Assembly: GCA_020253445.1 (NCBI GenBank)
Contig: JADCBP010000004.1
Location: 1-64,000 of the forward strand
Direction of reading: 5' to 3'
From: Methylobacterium sp.
GTDB lineage: Bacteria > Pseudomonadota > Alphaproteobacteria > Rhizobiales > Beijerinckiaceae
DNA length: 64,000 bases
The position numbers and the translations under genes are program-made. The notes beneath the pieces are model-generated. The model worked only from the letters and a program-made list of their open reading frames with translations, was not told the origin of the DNA and did not search any database. Positions 8,578-17,676 of this stretch are shown here, one piece after another. Within the stretch, counting starts at the first letter, position 1; every line of letters starts with the position of its first letter.

Positions 8578-8939
8578 GTCGTCGCCATGCCTTGAGTTCC
8601 GAGCCGTGGCCGTCGCGCACGGCCATCCCCTCTTCCGAGAGCGACAAGAAGAACGAATCCAACCATGCCCCCCTTGTCGCATGAAGGCGGGACGAGGCCA
8701 AATGCGGCCAAAAGCGGCCAGAAGCGGAAGGGAATCGCGATCAAAATGCCGCGCTGGCGCAGGGCATCACGCCGCAATCCGATTCCCGATCCGATATTTG
8801 CATCGAATGGGGCAATTTACCGGTTTCCACAAACCCGCCTTCGTGATCTTTTCTCGGGAACGGAATCCGAGAAGAACACCTGAGCGATTTCAGCCGGAAG
8901 CGCCCCGTCGGAGCAGCGGCACAACGGGTTGGGGGGAAC
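8578..8939. other. Intergenic region upstream of maeB
   Basis: About 360 bp between the phosphatase side and maeB. Besides the doubtful frame 8580-8701 described with the preceding entry I see no gene. It presumably carries the divergent promoters; a G-rich run at 8931-8937 directly upstream of the maeB ATG is the probable ribosome-binding site. No confident promoter hexamers were picked. Confidence 0.5.
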
Positions 8940-11225
8940 ATGCCTGTCGAGATGTCGAAGGATCTGCGGGAAGGTGCGCTGGTCTATCACCGGTTGCCGA
9001 AACCGGGGAAGCTGGAAATCATCGCCACGAAGCCGCTCGACAACCAGCGCGACCTCGCTCTGGCCTATTCTCCCGGCGTGGCTGCGGCTTGCGAGGCAAT
9101 TGTCGAGAACCCGGCCGAGGCCGATAATCTCACGGCCCGCCAGAATCTTGTCGCGGTGATCTCCAACGGCACGGCCGTGCTTGGCCTCGGCGATATCGGC
9201 CCGCTCGCTTCCAAGCCCGTGATGGAAGGCAAGGCGGTTCTCTTCAAGAAATTCGCCGGCATCGATGTCTTCGATATCGAGGTGAACGAGAAGCGTGTCT
9301 CCAGGCTCGTGGACGTGATCTGCGCGCTGGAGCCGACTTTCGGCGGAATCAACCTCGAGGACATCAAGGCGCCGGAATGTTTCGAGGTCGAGGCGCAATG
9401 CCGCGAGCGGATGCAGATCCCGGTCTTCCATGACGACCAGCATGGCACGGCGATCATTGTCGCCTCCGCGGTGCTGAACGCGATGGAACTCGCGGGCAAG
9501 AAACTCGACCAGGTGAAGCTTGTCACCTCCGGCGCGGGTGCGGCGGCTTTGGCCTGCCTCAACCTTCTCGTTTCGCTCGGCGTGAAGCGCGAGAACATCT
9601 GGGTCACGGATATCGAGGGCGTGGTCTACAAGGGGCGCGTTGAACTGATGGACGCCTACAAGGCGATCTATGCGCAGGAGACCTCGGCGCGGAAGCTGGC
9701 CGAGATCATCGAGGGCGCAGATATCTTCCTCGGCCTCTCGGCTGCCGGCGTGCTCAAGCCGGATCTTCTCAGGAAGATGGCCCAGAAGCCGCTGATCATG
9801 GCACTCGCCAACCCGAACCCCGAGATCATGCCGGAAGTCGCCTATGAGGCCCGGCCGGACGCGATGATCTGCACGGGGCGGTCGGATTATCCGAACCAGG
9901 TCAACAACGTGCTGTGCTTCCCGTACATGTTCCGCGGAGCGCTGGATTGCGCGGCGACGACCATCAACGAGGAGATGAAGCTCGCGGCCGTGCGCGCCAT
10001 CGCCGAACTCGCGCGCGAAGCGCCATCGGATGTCGTGGCGCGCGCCTATGGCGGCGAAGCGCGGCAATTCGGGGCGGATTCGCTGATCCCCAGTCCCTTC
10101 GATCCGCGCCTCATCCTGCGCATCGCGCCGGCCGTTGCGAAGGCGGCGATGGCGAGTGGCGTGGCCCGCGCGCCGATCGGCGATTTCGAAGCCTATCAGG
10201 AACGCCTCTCGCGCTTCGTCTTCCGCTCGGGCTTCATCATGAAGCCGATCTTCCAGGCCGCGAAGGAAAGCCCCAGGCGCGTGATTTATGCCGAGGGCGA
10301 GGATGAACGGGCGCTGCGCGCGGCGCAGACCGCGATGGAGGAGAATTTCGCAATTCCCATCCTCGTGGGTCGCCCGTCCGTCATCGAGGCGCGGATCAAG
10401 CGCTTCGGTCTGGCGATCCGGCCGGGCGCGGATTTCGAGATCATCAACCCGGACGATGACCCGCGTTACCGCGATTATGTCGCGACCTATCTGGAGATCG
10501 CGGGGCGCAAGGGCATCACGCCCGAGGCCGCGCGCACGCAGTTGCGCACCAATTCCTCGATCATCGCGGCGGTGGCCGTGCGGCGCGGCGATGCCGATGC
10601 CATGATCTGCGGCCTCGAAGGACGCTACCGCTCACGCCTGCAGATCATCCGCGACGTCATCGGCATGGAGCCGGGCGTCACCGAACTCGCGGCGATGTCC
10701 CTGATGATCACCTCGAAGGGCGCGTTCTTCCTGGCGGATACCCATGTGAACGAGGACCCCACGGCCGAGCAACTCGCCGAGATCGGCATCCGCGCCGCGG
10801 CCGAAGTGCGCCGCTTCGGCATCGAGCCGAAGATTGCGCTGATCTCGCATTCGGATTTCGGCAGTCATGACAGCGAAAGCGCCCGAAAGATGCGAAGGGC
10901 GACCGAAATCATCGCCGCGCGCGCGCCTCAGATCGAGGTTGATGGCGAGATGCAGGCGGATTCAGCGCTCTCCGACAAGGTGCGCGAGCGCGTGCTGCCG
11001 CATTCGAACCTCAAGGGCGTGGCCAATATCCTCCTGATGCCAGACCTCGATGCGGCGAACATCGCGAACGAACTCACGAAGGTCATCGGTGATGCGCTTC
11101 CCGTGGGTCCGATCCTGCTCGGCACGGCTTACCCGGCGCATATCGCGACCTCGACCACCACCGCGCGCGGCGTGGTGAACCTCACGGCCATCGCGGTGGT
11201 GCAAGCGCAATCCCGCCAGGGCTGA
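8940..11225 (+). CDS. maeB: NADP-dependent malic enzyme with C-terminal phosphotransacetylase-like domain
   Basis: 761 aa, the usual length of the alphaproteobacterial MaeB type. Residues 1-~430 are the malic enzyme: [27 protein letters not shown] (metal and substrate residues), [11 protein letters not shown], and the nucleotide-binding [11 protein letters not shown]. Residues ~440-755 are a phosphate acetyltransferase-like regulatory domain ([15 protein letters not shown] at its start). The enzyme decarboxylates malate to pyruvate with NADP+, feeding gluconeogenesis or acetyl-CoA pools; the PTA-like domain confers allosteric control by acetyl-CoA in studied relatives. Monocistronic, with a terminator-like stem downstream. 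Confidence 0.95.
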   Translation: MPVEMSKDLREGALVYHRLPKPGKLEIIATKPLDNQRDLALAYSPGVAAACEAIVENPAEADNLTARQNLVAVISNGTAVLGLGDIGPLASKPVMEGKAVLFKKFAGIDVFDIEVNEKRVSRLVDVICALEPTFGGINLEDIKAPECFEVEAQCRERMQIPVFHDDQHGTAIIVASAVLNAMELAGKKLDQVKLVTSGAGAAALACLNLLVSLGVKRENIWVTDIEGVVYKGRVELMDAYKAIYAQETSARKLAEIIEGADIFLGLSAAGVLKPDLLRKMAQKPLIMALANPNPEIMPEVAYEARPDAMICTGRSDYPNQVNNVLCFPYMFRGALDCAATTINEEMKLAAVRAIAELAREAPSDVVARAYGGEARQFGADSLIPSPFDPRLILRIAPAVAKAAMASGVARAPIGDFEAYQERLSRFVFRSGFIMKPIFQAAKESPRRVIYAEGEDERALRAAQTAMEENFAIPILVGRPSVIEARIKRFGLAIRPGADFEIINPDDDPRYRDYVATYLEIAGRKGITPEAARTQLRTNSSIIAAVAVRRGDADAMICGLEGRYRSRLQIIRDVIGMEPGVTELAAMSLMITSKGAFFLADTHVNEDPTAEQLAEIGIRAAAEVRRFGIEPKIALISHSDFGSHDSESARKMRRATEIIAARAPQIEVDGEMQADSALSDKVRERVLPHSNLKGVANILLMPDLDAANIANELTKVIGDALPVGPILLGTAYPAHIATSTTTARGVVNLTAIAVVQAQSRQG

Positions 11226-11254
11226 GGCGGTTTCCGGCGGACCCGAACAGGAAA

Positions 11255-11282
11255 GCCGGCCGTCCGCGGACCGGCATTTTCT
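11255..11282 (+). terminator. Terminator-like hairpin after maeB
   Basis: GCCGG at 11255-11259 pairs with CCGGC at 11271-11275, with an inner GTCC/GGAC stem, followed by ATTTTCT. It lies 30 bp past the maeB stop, in front of the convergent gene at 11345. Confidence 0.6.
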
Positions 11283-11344
11283 CTTCATGCCCGATTGCGA
11301 TCGGAAGGGGAGTTGCCTGCAAGCCGCGCCCCGCGATCCGGCGA

Positions 11345-13312
11345 TCACCTGCCCCTCGCGTCCAGCCGAAGCTCTCTCAGCACCGTCGCCGGATCTTCCA
11401 GTCCCTCCGCCAGTTCAAGCAGGCGAATGCCCTCGGCATCGACCGAGCGGGCCTTCAGGGAAAGCTCGCCAAGGCCGCGCAGGAAGCTGCCCACCGCCTC
11501 GGTGACGTGGGTGGCATCGGGATGATCGGCAAGGCCGAGCATCATGATGACCGGGGCCATCGTCGCGATTTCGAGGCGGAACTGCTCCGGCTTCTTGTTC
11601 TGTTGCTGCGCCATCTCCGCGATCGCTTTCTCGAAGCCGCCATGGTTCTTCACCGTAATGCTCGCCTCCTGCGCGGTGCCGGTGAGGAGGAGAGCGGTCC
11701 AGTTCTCCAGCGGGTTCTCGAAGAAGGCCTTCGGCACCTGGCCGAAGGTGAAGCGCATGGAAATGCCGGCGAATTGCTCGAAATTCACCGAGACATCGCG
11801 GAAGGTGACGCTCGATTTCGCCGCATCCCAGGCCCCTTCGAGGTTGAAGGAAAGGTCGAGTGTCTCAAAACCCATCGCACGGATGCGCTGTAGGCCCTCA
11901 TCCCTGACATTCGGCGGGATGGGCATGCGGAAGTTGTTGAACTTCAACCCGATCGTGGTGGGCGTCACGCCCACGAACGCGCCATAAAGGTTCTCGAAGC
12001 TCGCCAGCGAGAACCTGATGCGCTCGCTCTGCGAGCCTGTATTCGGCAGATCCACCTCAAGGCCGTTGAGCTGGAACCGGTAATCCGGCACGGTGAAGCG
12101 CGCAGCCTCCGCCCTGAAACGGGCGAGATCCGCCTCGGGCTGGTTGGCGAGATCGCCGCTTTCCAGCAAGACCTTGATCAGCGTGGCGATTGGCCAGCGA
12201 TAAAAATCGCCGTCCCAATTCACGCTGCCGATGCGCAGCGCGCCGTCCTTGATGGCGACATCGATGGCATCGACCGCGCCGCCGGACTTCTCACCGCCGT
12301 TGAAGCGTGCGCCGGCGAGGCTGAAGGTGGCTTCATCGCCATTGGCGAACTTGCCCTTGCCGGTCACCGGCCCGATGGTGAGCTCGCCCACCTCGAAGGA
12401 GCCGTAGAACTCCAGTACGCTCGCCAGAAGATCCGCAGAGAAATCCGGCGCCTTCGTGCCCTGCTGATCCTTGATCAGCGCTTCGATCTTGGGCCACATT
12501 TCGATCGGCGCGCGGCGCATCGGCTTCACGCGGAATTCCGAGAGCGTGGCGCGCCCGATGGAAACCGTGAAATCCAGCAAAGCCAGCTCGGCATTTTCGA
12601 TCACATAGGCCCCATGAGCGGCCTTGAATGGCGCGCTGCCGGTCGGATCAGGTTCCGTCAGCCAGCGCAGGAAGGTCACGGTATCCAGCGCATCAAGGGA
12701 GGTCCGGCCGAATTTCGCGCCGTATTTCACCGGCGGCCTGCCGGGCTCGGCGAGGTTGCCCACATGCCGTGTCTCGGCGATCTCGATCCGCCCGAACACG
12801 CCGGAAGCGATGTTGCGGCCCGTGATCCGCTCATAGATCGTCGTGGTTTCCTGCCCTTCGATCACGGTCACGAATTCGATCGCGCCGATGGTGAATTCGT
12901 CGGCGCTGAACCGCGCGAGTGTCTTGACCATTTCCGCCGGGCTCGCGCCCCTGAGGAGCGATTCAATCTCCTCGCGGCTCAGCGTGGAATTGACGAGGTC
13001 GAGATCCCTCAGCTTCACGCGGAAGATCTGACCCGGCCATTCGAAAGCGGGGATGGTGGTCAACACGCGCGACGGCGGGGTTGGCGCGGGAGCCTGAGCC
13101 GGCACCGGAGCGGGTGCGGGCGTCACTGCCGGGCTCGCCCGCGGGGAGGTGGCTGGTGCAGAGGACGTGGCTGGTGCAGAGGACAAGGGTGCCTGAGCCG
13201 GCGGAGCAGGCTGGCGCATGACAAAGAACAAGGATGCGACCGCGACCGCGACGGCAGCCAGGCCGATAAGAAGGATGTTCGGACGCGATCCGCCCGGTTC
13301 CGGGTTGCTCAT
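11345..13312 (-). CDS. Large membrane-anchored periplasmic protein of unknown function
   Basis: 655 aa from the ATG at 13312, which has AAGGGA 6 bp upstream; longer frames to 13372 lack support. One N-terminal membrane helix (NILLIGLAAVAVAVASLFFV, residues ~12-31) is followed by a Pro/Ala linker to residue ~85 that contains short repeats (APATSSAPATS), then ~570 residues of mixed alpha/beta without cysteines. The body alternates segments such as GELTIGPVTGKGKFANGDEATF with FRMPIPPNVRDEGLQRI, a layout reminiscent of AsmA/DUF945-like periplasmic proteins, but I cannot assign a family. It is probably an inner-membrane-anchored protein facing the periplasm. Confidence 0.7.
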   Translation of the reverse strand: MSNPEPGGSRPNILLIGLAAVAVAVASLFFVMRQPAPPAQAPLSSAPATSSAPATSPRASPAVTPAPAPVPAQAPAPTPPSRVLTTIPAFEWPGQIFRVKLRDLDLVNSTLSREEIESLLRGASPAEMVKTLARFSADEFTIGAIEFVTVIEGQETTTIYERITGRNIASGVFGRIEIAETRHVGNLAEPGRPPVKYGAKFGRTSLDALDTVTFLRWLTEPDPTGSAPFKAAHGAYVIENAELALLDFTVSIGRATLSEFRVKPMRRAPIEMWPKIEALIKDQQGTKAPDFSADLLASVLEFYGSFEVGELTIGPVTGKGKFANGDEATFSLAGARFNGGEKSGGAVDAIDVAIKDGALRIGSVNWDGDFYRWPIATLIKVLLESGDLANQPEADLARFRAEAARFTVPDYRFQLNGLEVDLPNTGSQSERIRFSLASFENLYGAFVGVTPTTIGLKFNNFRMPIPPNVRDEGLQRIRAMGFETLDLSFNLEGAWDAAKSSVTFRDVSVNFEQFAGISMRFTFGQVPKAFFENPLENWTALLLTGTAQEASITVKNHGGFEKAIAEMAQQQNKKPEQFRLEIATMAPVIMMLGLADHPDATHVTEAVGSFLRGLGELSLKARSVDAEGIRLLELAEGLEDPATVLRELRLDARGR

Positions 13313-13640
13313 GATATTCCCTTGAAAAACCTGTGACGAAAGACGGAGACTTGGCCCGATGGAGTCCAACATTTCATGGGCCGGATCAAGCGGAAACTGG
13401 ATTGCCGGACCGGCGTGAAGGTTCGGGGAGCGGGCCCCGTGAAACCGGATGTCTCACTCCGATCCTGACGCCTGATTTCACGCGTCCTGACCCGGAGCAT
13501 CCTGTCGCGCGGCGGTGGCTGGCAAGACAGCCTGGCCTGCGGTCGCGCAAAGGTGCCTGCTATCGCGCAAGGGTCAAGAAAAGGAAAAGGGCACCCGAAG
13601 GCGCCCGATTCCATCGATCCACTTCCTGAAGAACAAATCT
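13313..13640. other. Intergenic region between glnA and the large unknown gene
   Basis: 328 bp downstream of glnA and upstream of the gene starting at 13312 (both minus strand). It contains the glnA terminator (13585-13606) and the AAGGGA ribosome-binding site of the next gene. I see no further gene or clear promoter. Confidence 0.6.
13585..13606 (-). terminator. Rho-independent terminator of glnA
   Basis: On the minus strand GGGCGCC, a TTCG tetraloop and GGTGCCC form a 7-bp stem with one G-U pair, followed by TTTTCC. It sits 35 bp past the glnA stop codon. The UUCG loop is a classic stable tetraloop. Confidence 0.85.
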
Positions 13641-15050
13641 TCAGCAGCTGTAATACATCACGAACTCGATCGGGTGCGGGGTCATGCGATAACGGTCCGC
13701 CTCGCCCTTCTTCAGCTCGATATAGCTGTCGATGAAGTCGTCCGTGAACACGCCGCCGGCTTTCAGGAAGGCGCGATCCTTGTCGAGCGAAGCGAGGGCT
13801 TCGTCGAGCGAGCCGCAGACGGTCGGGATCTTCTTGAGCTCCTTCGGCGGGAGATCATAGAGGTCCTTGTCCATGGCCGCGCCGGGATGGATCTTGTTCG
13901 CGATGCCGTCGAGGCCCGCCATCAGCATGGCGGCGAAGGCGAGGTAGGGATTGGCGGTCGGGTCCGGGAAGCGGACTTCCACGCGCTTGGCCTTCGGCGA
14001 GTTGGTCCACGGAATGCGGCAGGAGGCCGAGCGGTTGCGGGCCGAGTAGGCCAGCAGAACCGGCGCTTCATAGCCCGGAACGAGACGCTTGTAGGAGTTC
14101 GTCGACGGGTTGGTGAAGGCATTCAGCGCCTTGGCATGCTTGATGATGCCGCCGATGTAGTAGAGGCAGGTCTCGGAGAGGCCGGCATACTTGTCGCCCG
14201 CGAAGACCGGCTTGCCGTTCTTCCAGATCGACTGGTGGACGTGCATGCCCGAGCCATTGTCGCCGAAGACCGGCTTCGGCATGAACGTGGCCGACTTGCC
14301 GTAGGATTGCGCCACGTTGTGGATGCAATACTTGTAGATCTGCATATGGTCGGCGGTGGTCACGAGCGTGTTGAACTTCGTGCCAAGCTCATGCTGGGCC
14401 GAAGCCACTTCGTGATGGTGTTTTTCGACCGAGACGCCCATCTGCGCCATGGCCGCGAGCATTTCGCCGCGCATGTCCTGCGCCGAATCCTGCGGCGGAA
14501 CCGGGAAATAGCCGCCCTTGGTGCCAATGCGGTGGCCGAGATTGCCGCCCTCATAATCGGTCATGCCGTTGATCGGCAGTTCCGAATGGTCAAGCTTGAA
14601 GCCGGTATTGTAGGGGTCGGCCGCGAACTTCACATCGTCGAAGATGAAGAACTCCGCTTCCGGGCCGAAGAAGGCCGTGTCGCCCACGCCCGACTGGGCC
14701 ATGAACATCTCGGCGCGCTTGGCAATGCCGCGCGGGCAGCGATTATACATCTCGCCGGTGGCCGGCTCGAGCACATCGCAATTGATCGACAGCGTCGAGG
14801 CCGCGAAGAACGGGTCGAGCGTCGCCGAACCGAAATCCGGTTTCAGCAGCATGTCCGACTCGTTGATGGCCTTCCAGCCGGCGATCGACGAGCCGTCGAA
14901 CATGATGCCTTCATCGAGCGTCTCTTCATCGACGATCGAGATGTCAAAGGTCACATGCTGCCACTTGCCGCGCGGGTCGGTGAAGCGGAAGTCGACGTAT
15001 TTCACATCGTTTTCCTTGATGAATTTCAAAACATCCTTGGCGCTCTTCAT
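13641..15050 (-). CDS. glnA: Glutamine synthetase type I
   Basis: 469 aa, the standard length for GSI. The start at 15050 gives [20 protein letters not shown], the conserved N-terminus; an upstream in-frame ATG at 15077 adds nine non-conserved residues. Visible hallmarks are [26 protein letters not shown], the metal ligand region [13 protein letters not shown], the ATP-binding [16 protein letters not shown], and [12 protein letters not shown], which carries the tyrosine adenylylated by GlnE. It condenses ammonia and glutamate to glutamine. The gene follows glnB (134-bp gap), the usual glnBA arrangement in rhizobia, so PII and GS are co-controlled by nitrogen status. Confidence 0.97.
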   Translation of the reverse strand: MKSAKDVLKFIKENDVKYVDFRFTDPRGKWQHVTFDISIVDEETLDEGIMFDGSSIAGWKAINESDMLLKPDFGSATLDPFFAASTLSINCDVLEPATGEMYNRCPRGIAKRAEMFMAQSGVGDTAFFGPEAEFFIFDDVKFAADPYNTGFKLDHSELPINGMTDYEGGNLGHRIGTKGGYFPVPPQDSAQDMRGEMLAAMAQMGVSVEKHHHEVASAQHELGTKFNTLVTTADHMQIYKYCIHNVAQSYGKSATFMPKPVFGDNGSGMHVHQSIWKNGKPVFAGDKYAGLSETCLYYIGGIIKHAKALNAFTNPSTNSYKRLVPGYEAPVLLAYSARNRSASCRIPWTNSPKAKRVEVRFPDPTANPYLAFAAMLMAGLDGIANKIHPGAAMDKDLYDLPPKELKKIPTVCGSLDEALASLDKDRAFLKAGGVFTDDFIDSYIELKKGEADRYRMTPHPIEFVMYYSC

Positions 15051-15184
15051 GGCCGTATCGCGTCCTCTGTCGTTCACGCTGGCTTCGGGTTGGTTTTCTG
15101 GTCGGGCCGGTTTCGCGAGCCCGGTCGGCGAGGTCCATCCTGCCGGGCGGAGGCCGCCTGGCCGGATGAAGGGGGACGGAACCG

Positions 15185-15532
<348 letters not shown>

Positions 15533-15620
15533 TCACGAGGGTCATCACGTTGGGTTGTCCGCCTTCCTTCCCGAAAGGCCAGAGTCCGTCAATAGGCGGA
15601 AAGCGCGAGAAAAGGGGCCG

Positions 15621-15678
15621 GTGAGCCATTTTCTCACGATGCGCTTTCGTGGATAGCATTTTGCCTAACAAATAGGCA
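15621..15678. repeat. Two inverted repeats upstream of glnB
   Basis: GTGAG-N7-CTCAC occurs at 15621-15637 and TGCCTA-N5-TAGGCA at 15662-15678, in an AT-richer stretch ~100-155 bp upstream of the glnB start. These could be operators or hairpins. They do not match the NtrC consensus TGCAC-N5-GTGCA, and I could not find a convincing sigma-54 GG/GC element beside them. Confidence 0.4.
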
Positions 15679-15710
15679 GAATGCGCAATTCATAGCCGGC
15701 TTGCTTGCGC

Positions 15711-17237
15711 TCAACTCGTGATCTCCAGATGGGTCGCCACGCCGGTTTCGGCATGGTCGGCGATTGTCGAGCGCAACGCATGGCGGCCGACGAGATCGGC
15801 GATGAAGGCGATGCGATGGACCTGACCCGGACCAAGATAGACCGTATCGAGAAAATACGGCTCCCAGCCATCGTCAAAGGGGTGGAGGAGGCGGAAGCAA
15901 TGCCCATCGAGCCCCAGAACCTGCGGCCAGGCCGTCTGGTTTTTCAGCGCGAGCACCACTTCGCGGCCGCGCTTCACCCGCAGCAGCGGTTTACCGGGCG
16001 GGGCGCCCGGGACATCGCCGATCGCGCCGCCATTGAGTTGGAAGATGCGCAAGGGGTCCGGGAAAGCCTTGCGCATCGCCTCCGGATCGGGGCTGGCCTC
16101 GCGGGGCCAGCCGCCGGTGATGGCGAGATCGGCACGCGCGGCGTTCTGCAGCCTGATGGCGGCGGGCAGGCCGGGATCGGGCAGCGCCGTCACCGGGCCG
16201 CGCGCGGCGACGGTCTCGCCCTCCGTGCGGATGATGAAGAGGGGTGCGGGGGTGGCGAACCTGGCCTCGAGGCGCGCGTCGATCCCCGCCTCGCGCGGGA
16301 CATCGACGATCATCTCGCAGCGATTGCCCGGCGCGAGCGTGACCATGCGCTGGAGCGGATCAAAGGGCGCGCAGGGCGTCGAATCGATGGCGATGACGCG
16401 CGCGCCGAGCCTTTGAGCATGAAGCGGAATCGTGCGGGCGGGCGCAACATTGGCGAGCCGGAGGCGCAGGCGGGCACCGGGCCGCACGGTGAGTTCAAGC
16501 GGTGCTTCGCGGCCATTGACGCTGAGGCGGTTGCCGAGCCTGCCGAGGCGGGCGGCATCGCGAAGGTCCGTGAAATCGCCGGCGAGTTCGCCCTTCTCGT
16601 TCAGGCGCCAGTCGCCGACGAGCAGGGGAATGTCGTGGTCGACATCCGGCGGGCGTGGCTCTTCCACAATCACGGCCGCGTGAAGTCCGCGGGCCCGCGC
16701 CTCGCGCGAGGGGGCTGGTGGAACCGCCTTGAGAAGGAAGCTGCCGGGTTGGCTCGTGGGAAAGGCGAGGCTTCCGGCCTGCCCGGCGCCGATGCCGTTG
16801 GTCGCATCGCCGGTCACGGTGCGGCGCAGGCCGCGCAGCGCCAGCGCGACAGGCTGGGCGAGATCGTTGCGCAACCCGATCCGGGCATCGCCCGAGGGCT
16901 GGAAGCGCAAGGTTGGGTTATCCGGCGGCGACGCCTGCGGGGCCGGGGCGGGGTCGGGCCTGAAGCGGAACAGGGTGCTTTCGGGTGATTGATCGCCCGT
17001 CAGCCGGGCGGTGAGGCTCACAGCGCTCAGTTGCTCGTTCTGGATCGGCGAAGGTGGTGTCGCGGCCGCGGCGCGTGGCTGTGCGGCGGGGCGTGGCGCG
17101 GGTGCCGGCTGGGCCAGTGCCGGGCCAAGGCTCTGGCCAAGGCTCGGGCCAAGGCTCGCGCCCAGCGCCAGCCCCGCGAGAAGCTGCCGGCGATCCGGCT
17201 TCAAGGGGGAGGGGGGGGTCGACGGGCGCTTCGGCAT
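15711..17237 (-). CDS. Multicopper-oxidase-like cupredoxin protein lacking copper ligands
   Basis: 508 aa from the ATG at 17237; an alternative TTG at 17276 adds 13 residues. The N-terminus KPDRRQLLAGLALG is a Tat signal, followed by a Pro/Ala linker with a 12-bp tandem repeat (SLGPSLGQSLGP). The rest has the three-domain cupredoxin layout of CumA/CopA-type oxidases: LRFQPSGDARIGLRNDL in domain 1, AVIVEEPRPPDVDHDIPLLVGDW, then domain 3 with LGLDGHCFRLLHPFDDGWEPYFLDTV. However, the HPxHLHG, HCH and HxxxxM ligand motifs are absent, so it should not bind the type 1 or trinuclear copper. It may be a structural division-type protein, like SufI (FtsP), rather than an oxidase. Confidence 0.75.
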   Translation of the reverse strand: MPKRPSTPPSPLKPDRRQLLAGLALGASLGPSLGQSLGPALAQPAPAPRPAAQPRAAAATPPSPIQNEQLSAVSLTARLTGDQSPESTLFRFRPDPAPAPQASPPDNPTLRFQPSGDARIGLRNDLAQPVALALRGLRRTVTGDATNGIGAGQAGSLAFPTSQPGSFLLKAVPPAPSREARARGLHAAVIVEEPRPPDVDHDIPLLVGDWRLNEKGELAGDFTDLRDAARLGRLGNRLSVNGREAPLELTVRPGARLRLRLANVAPARTIPLHAQRLGARVIAIDSTPCAPFDPLQRMVTLAPGNRCEMIVDVPREAGIDARLEARFATPAPLFIIRTEGETVAARGPVTALPDPGLPAAIRLQNAARADLAITGGWPREASPDPEAMRKAFPDPLRIFQLNGGAIGDVPGAPPGKPLLRVKRGREVVLALKNQTAWPQVLGLDGHCFRLLHPFDDGWEPYFLDTVYLGPGQVHRIAFIADLVGRHALRSTIADHAETGVATHLEITS

Positions 17238-17323
17238 GATGCTGACGGATGTGGCGTGGTTCGCCGGAAAGGGCAAGCGGGGGGCGGGGCTGCATCGGAC
17301 CTGGCCGTTTCCGGTGCAGATTT

Positions 17324-17354
17324 TTGCTGCGGGCGCAAAAAACCATGCTATAGC
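17324..17354 (+). promoter_or_regulatory. Candidate promoter for tRNA-Leu/tig
   Basis: TTGCTG at 17324-17329 and GCTATAGC at 17347-17354 are separated by 17 bp; the second element closely fits the alphaproteobacterial housekeeping -10 consensus GCTANAWC. It lies ~105 bp upstream of the tRNA. A weaker TTGACT at 17427 is also present closer to the tRNA. Confidence 0.4.
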
Positions 17355-17458
17355 ACCGCCGCCGCGCCGGGCGGCGGGCGGAGCATGGCCGGCATGGCCG
17401 GATTGTCCGCTTCATCCGCTGCCCGGTTGACTTGGATACGCGGTTTCTTCTGGGTCAC

Positions 17459-17543
17459 GCGGGCGTGGCGGAACTGGTAGACGCGCCGGATTTAGGTTCC
17501 GGTGACGCAAGTCGTGGGGGTTCGATTCCCTTCGCCCGCACCA
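17459..17543 (+). tRNA. tRNA-Leu (anticodon UAG)
   Basis: 85 nt including encoded CCA. The acceptor stem GCGGGCG pairs with CGCCCGC; the anticodon arm CCGGA-TTTAGGT-TCCGG presents TAG; a long variable arm (class II tRNA) follows, and GTTCGATTC forms the T loop. The coordinates follow from the pairing of the acceptor stem. No integrase or attachment-site duplication is visible beside it. Confidence 0.95.
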
Positions 17544-17676
17544 GTCTCCGGTTCGCCCTCGAGTTCCGGGAAACGCGTCACGGCGGCATTCTTTCGAAAT
17601 CGGTCCGGCCGAAAAGCGGTCGGACAGGCCAGCCGGGGCTTTGCGCTCCGCTACAGGACACGATCAGGGTTTTTCC

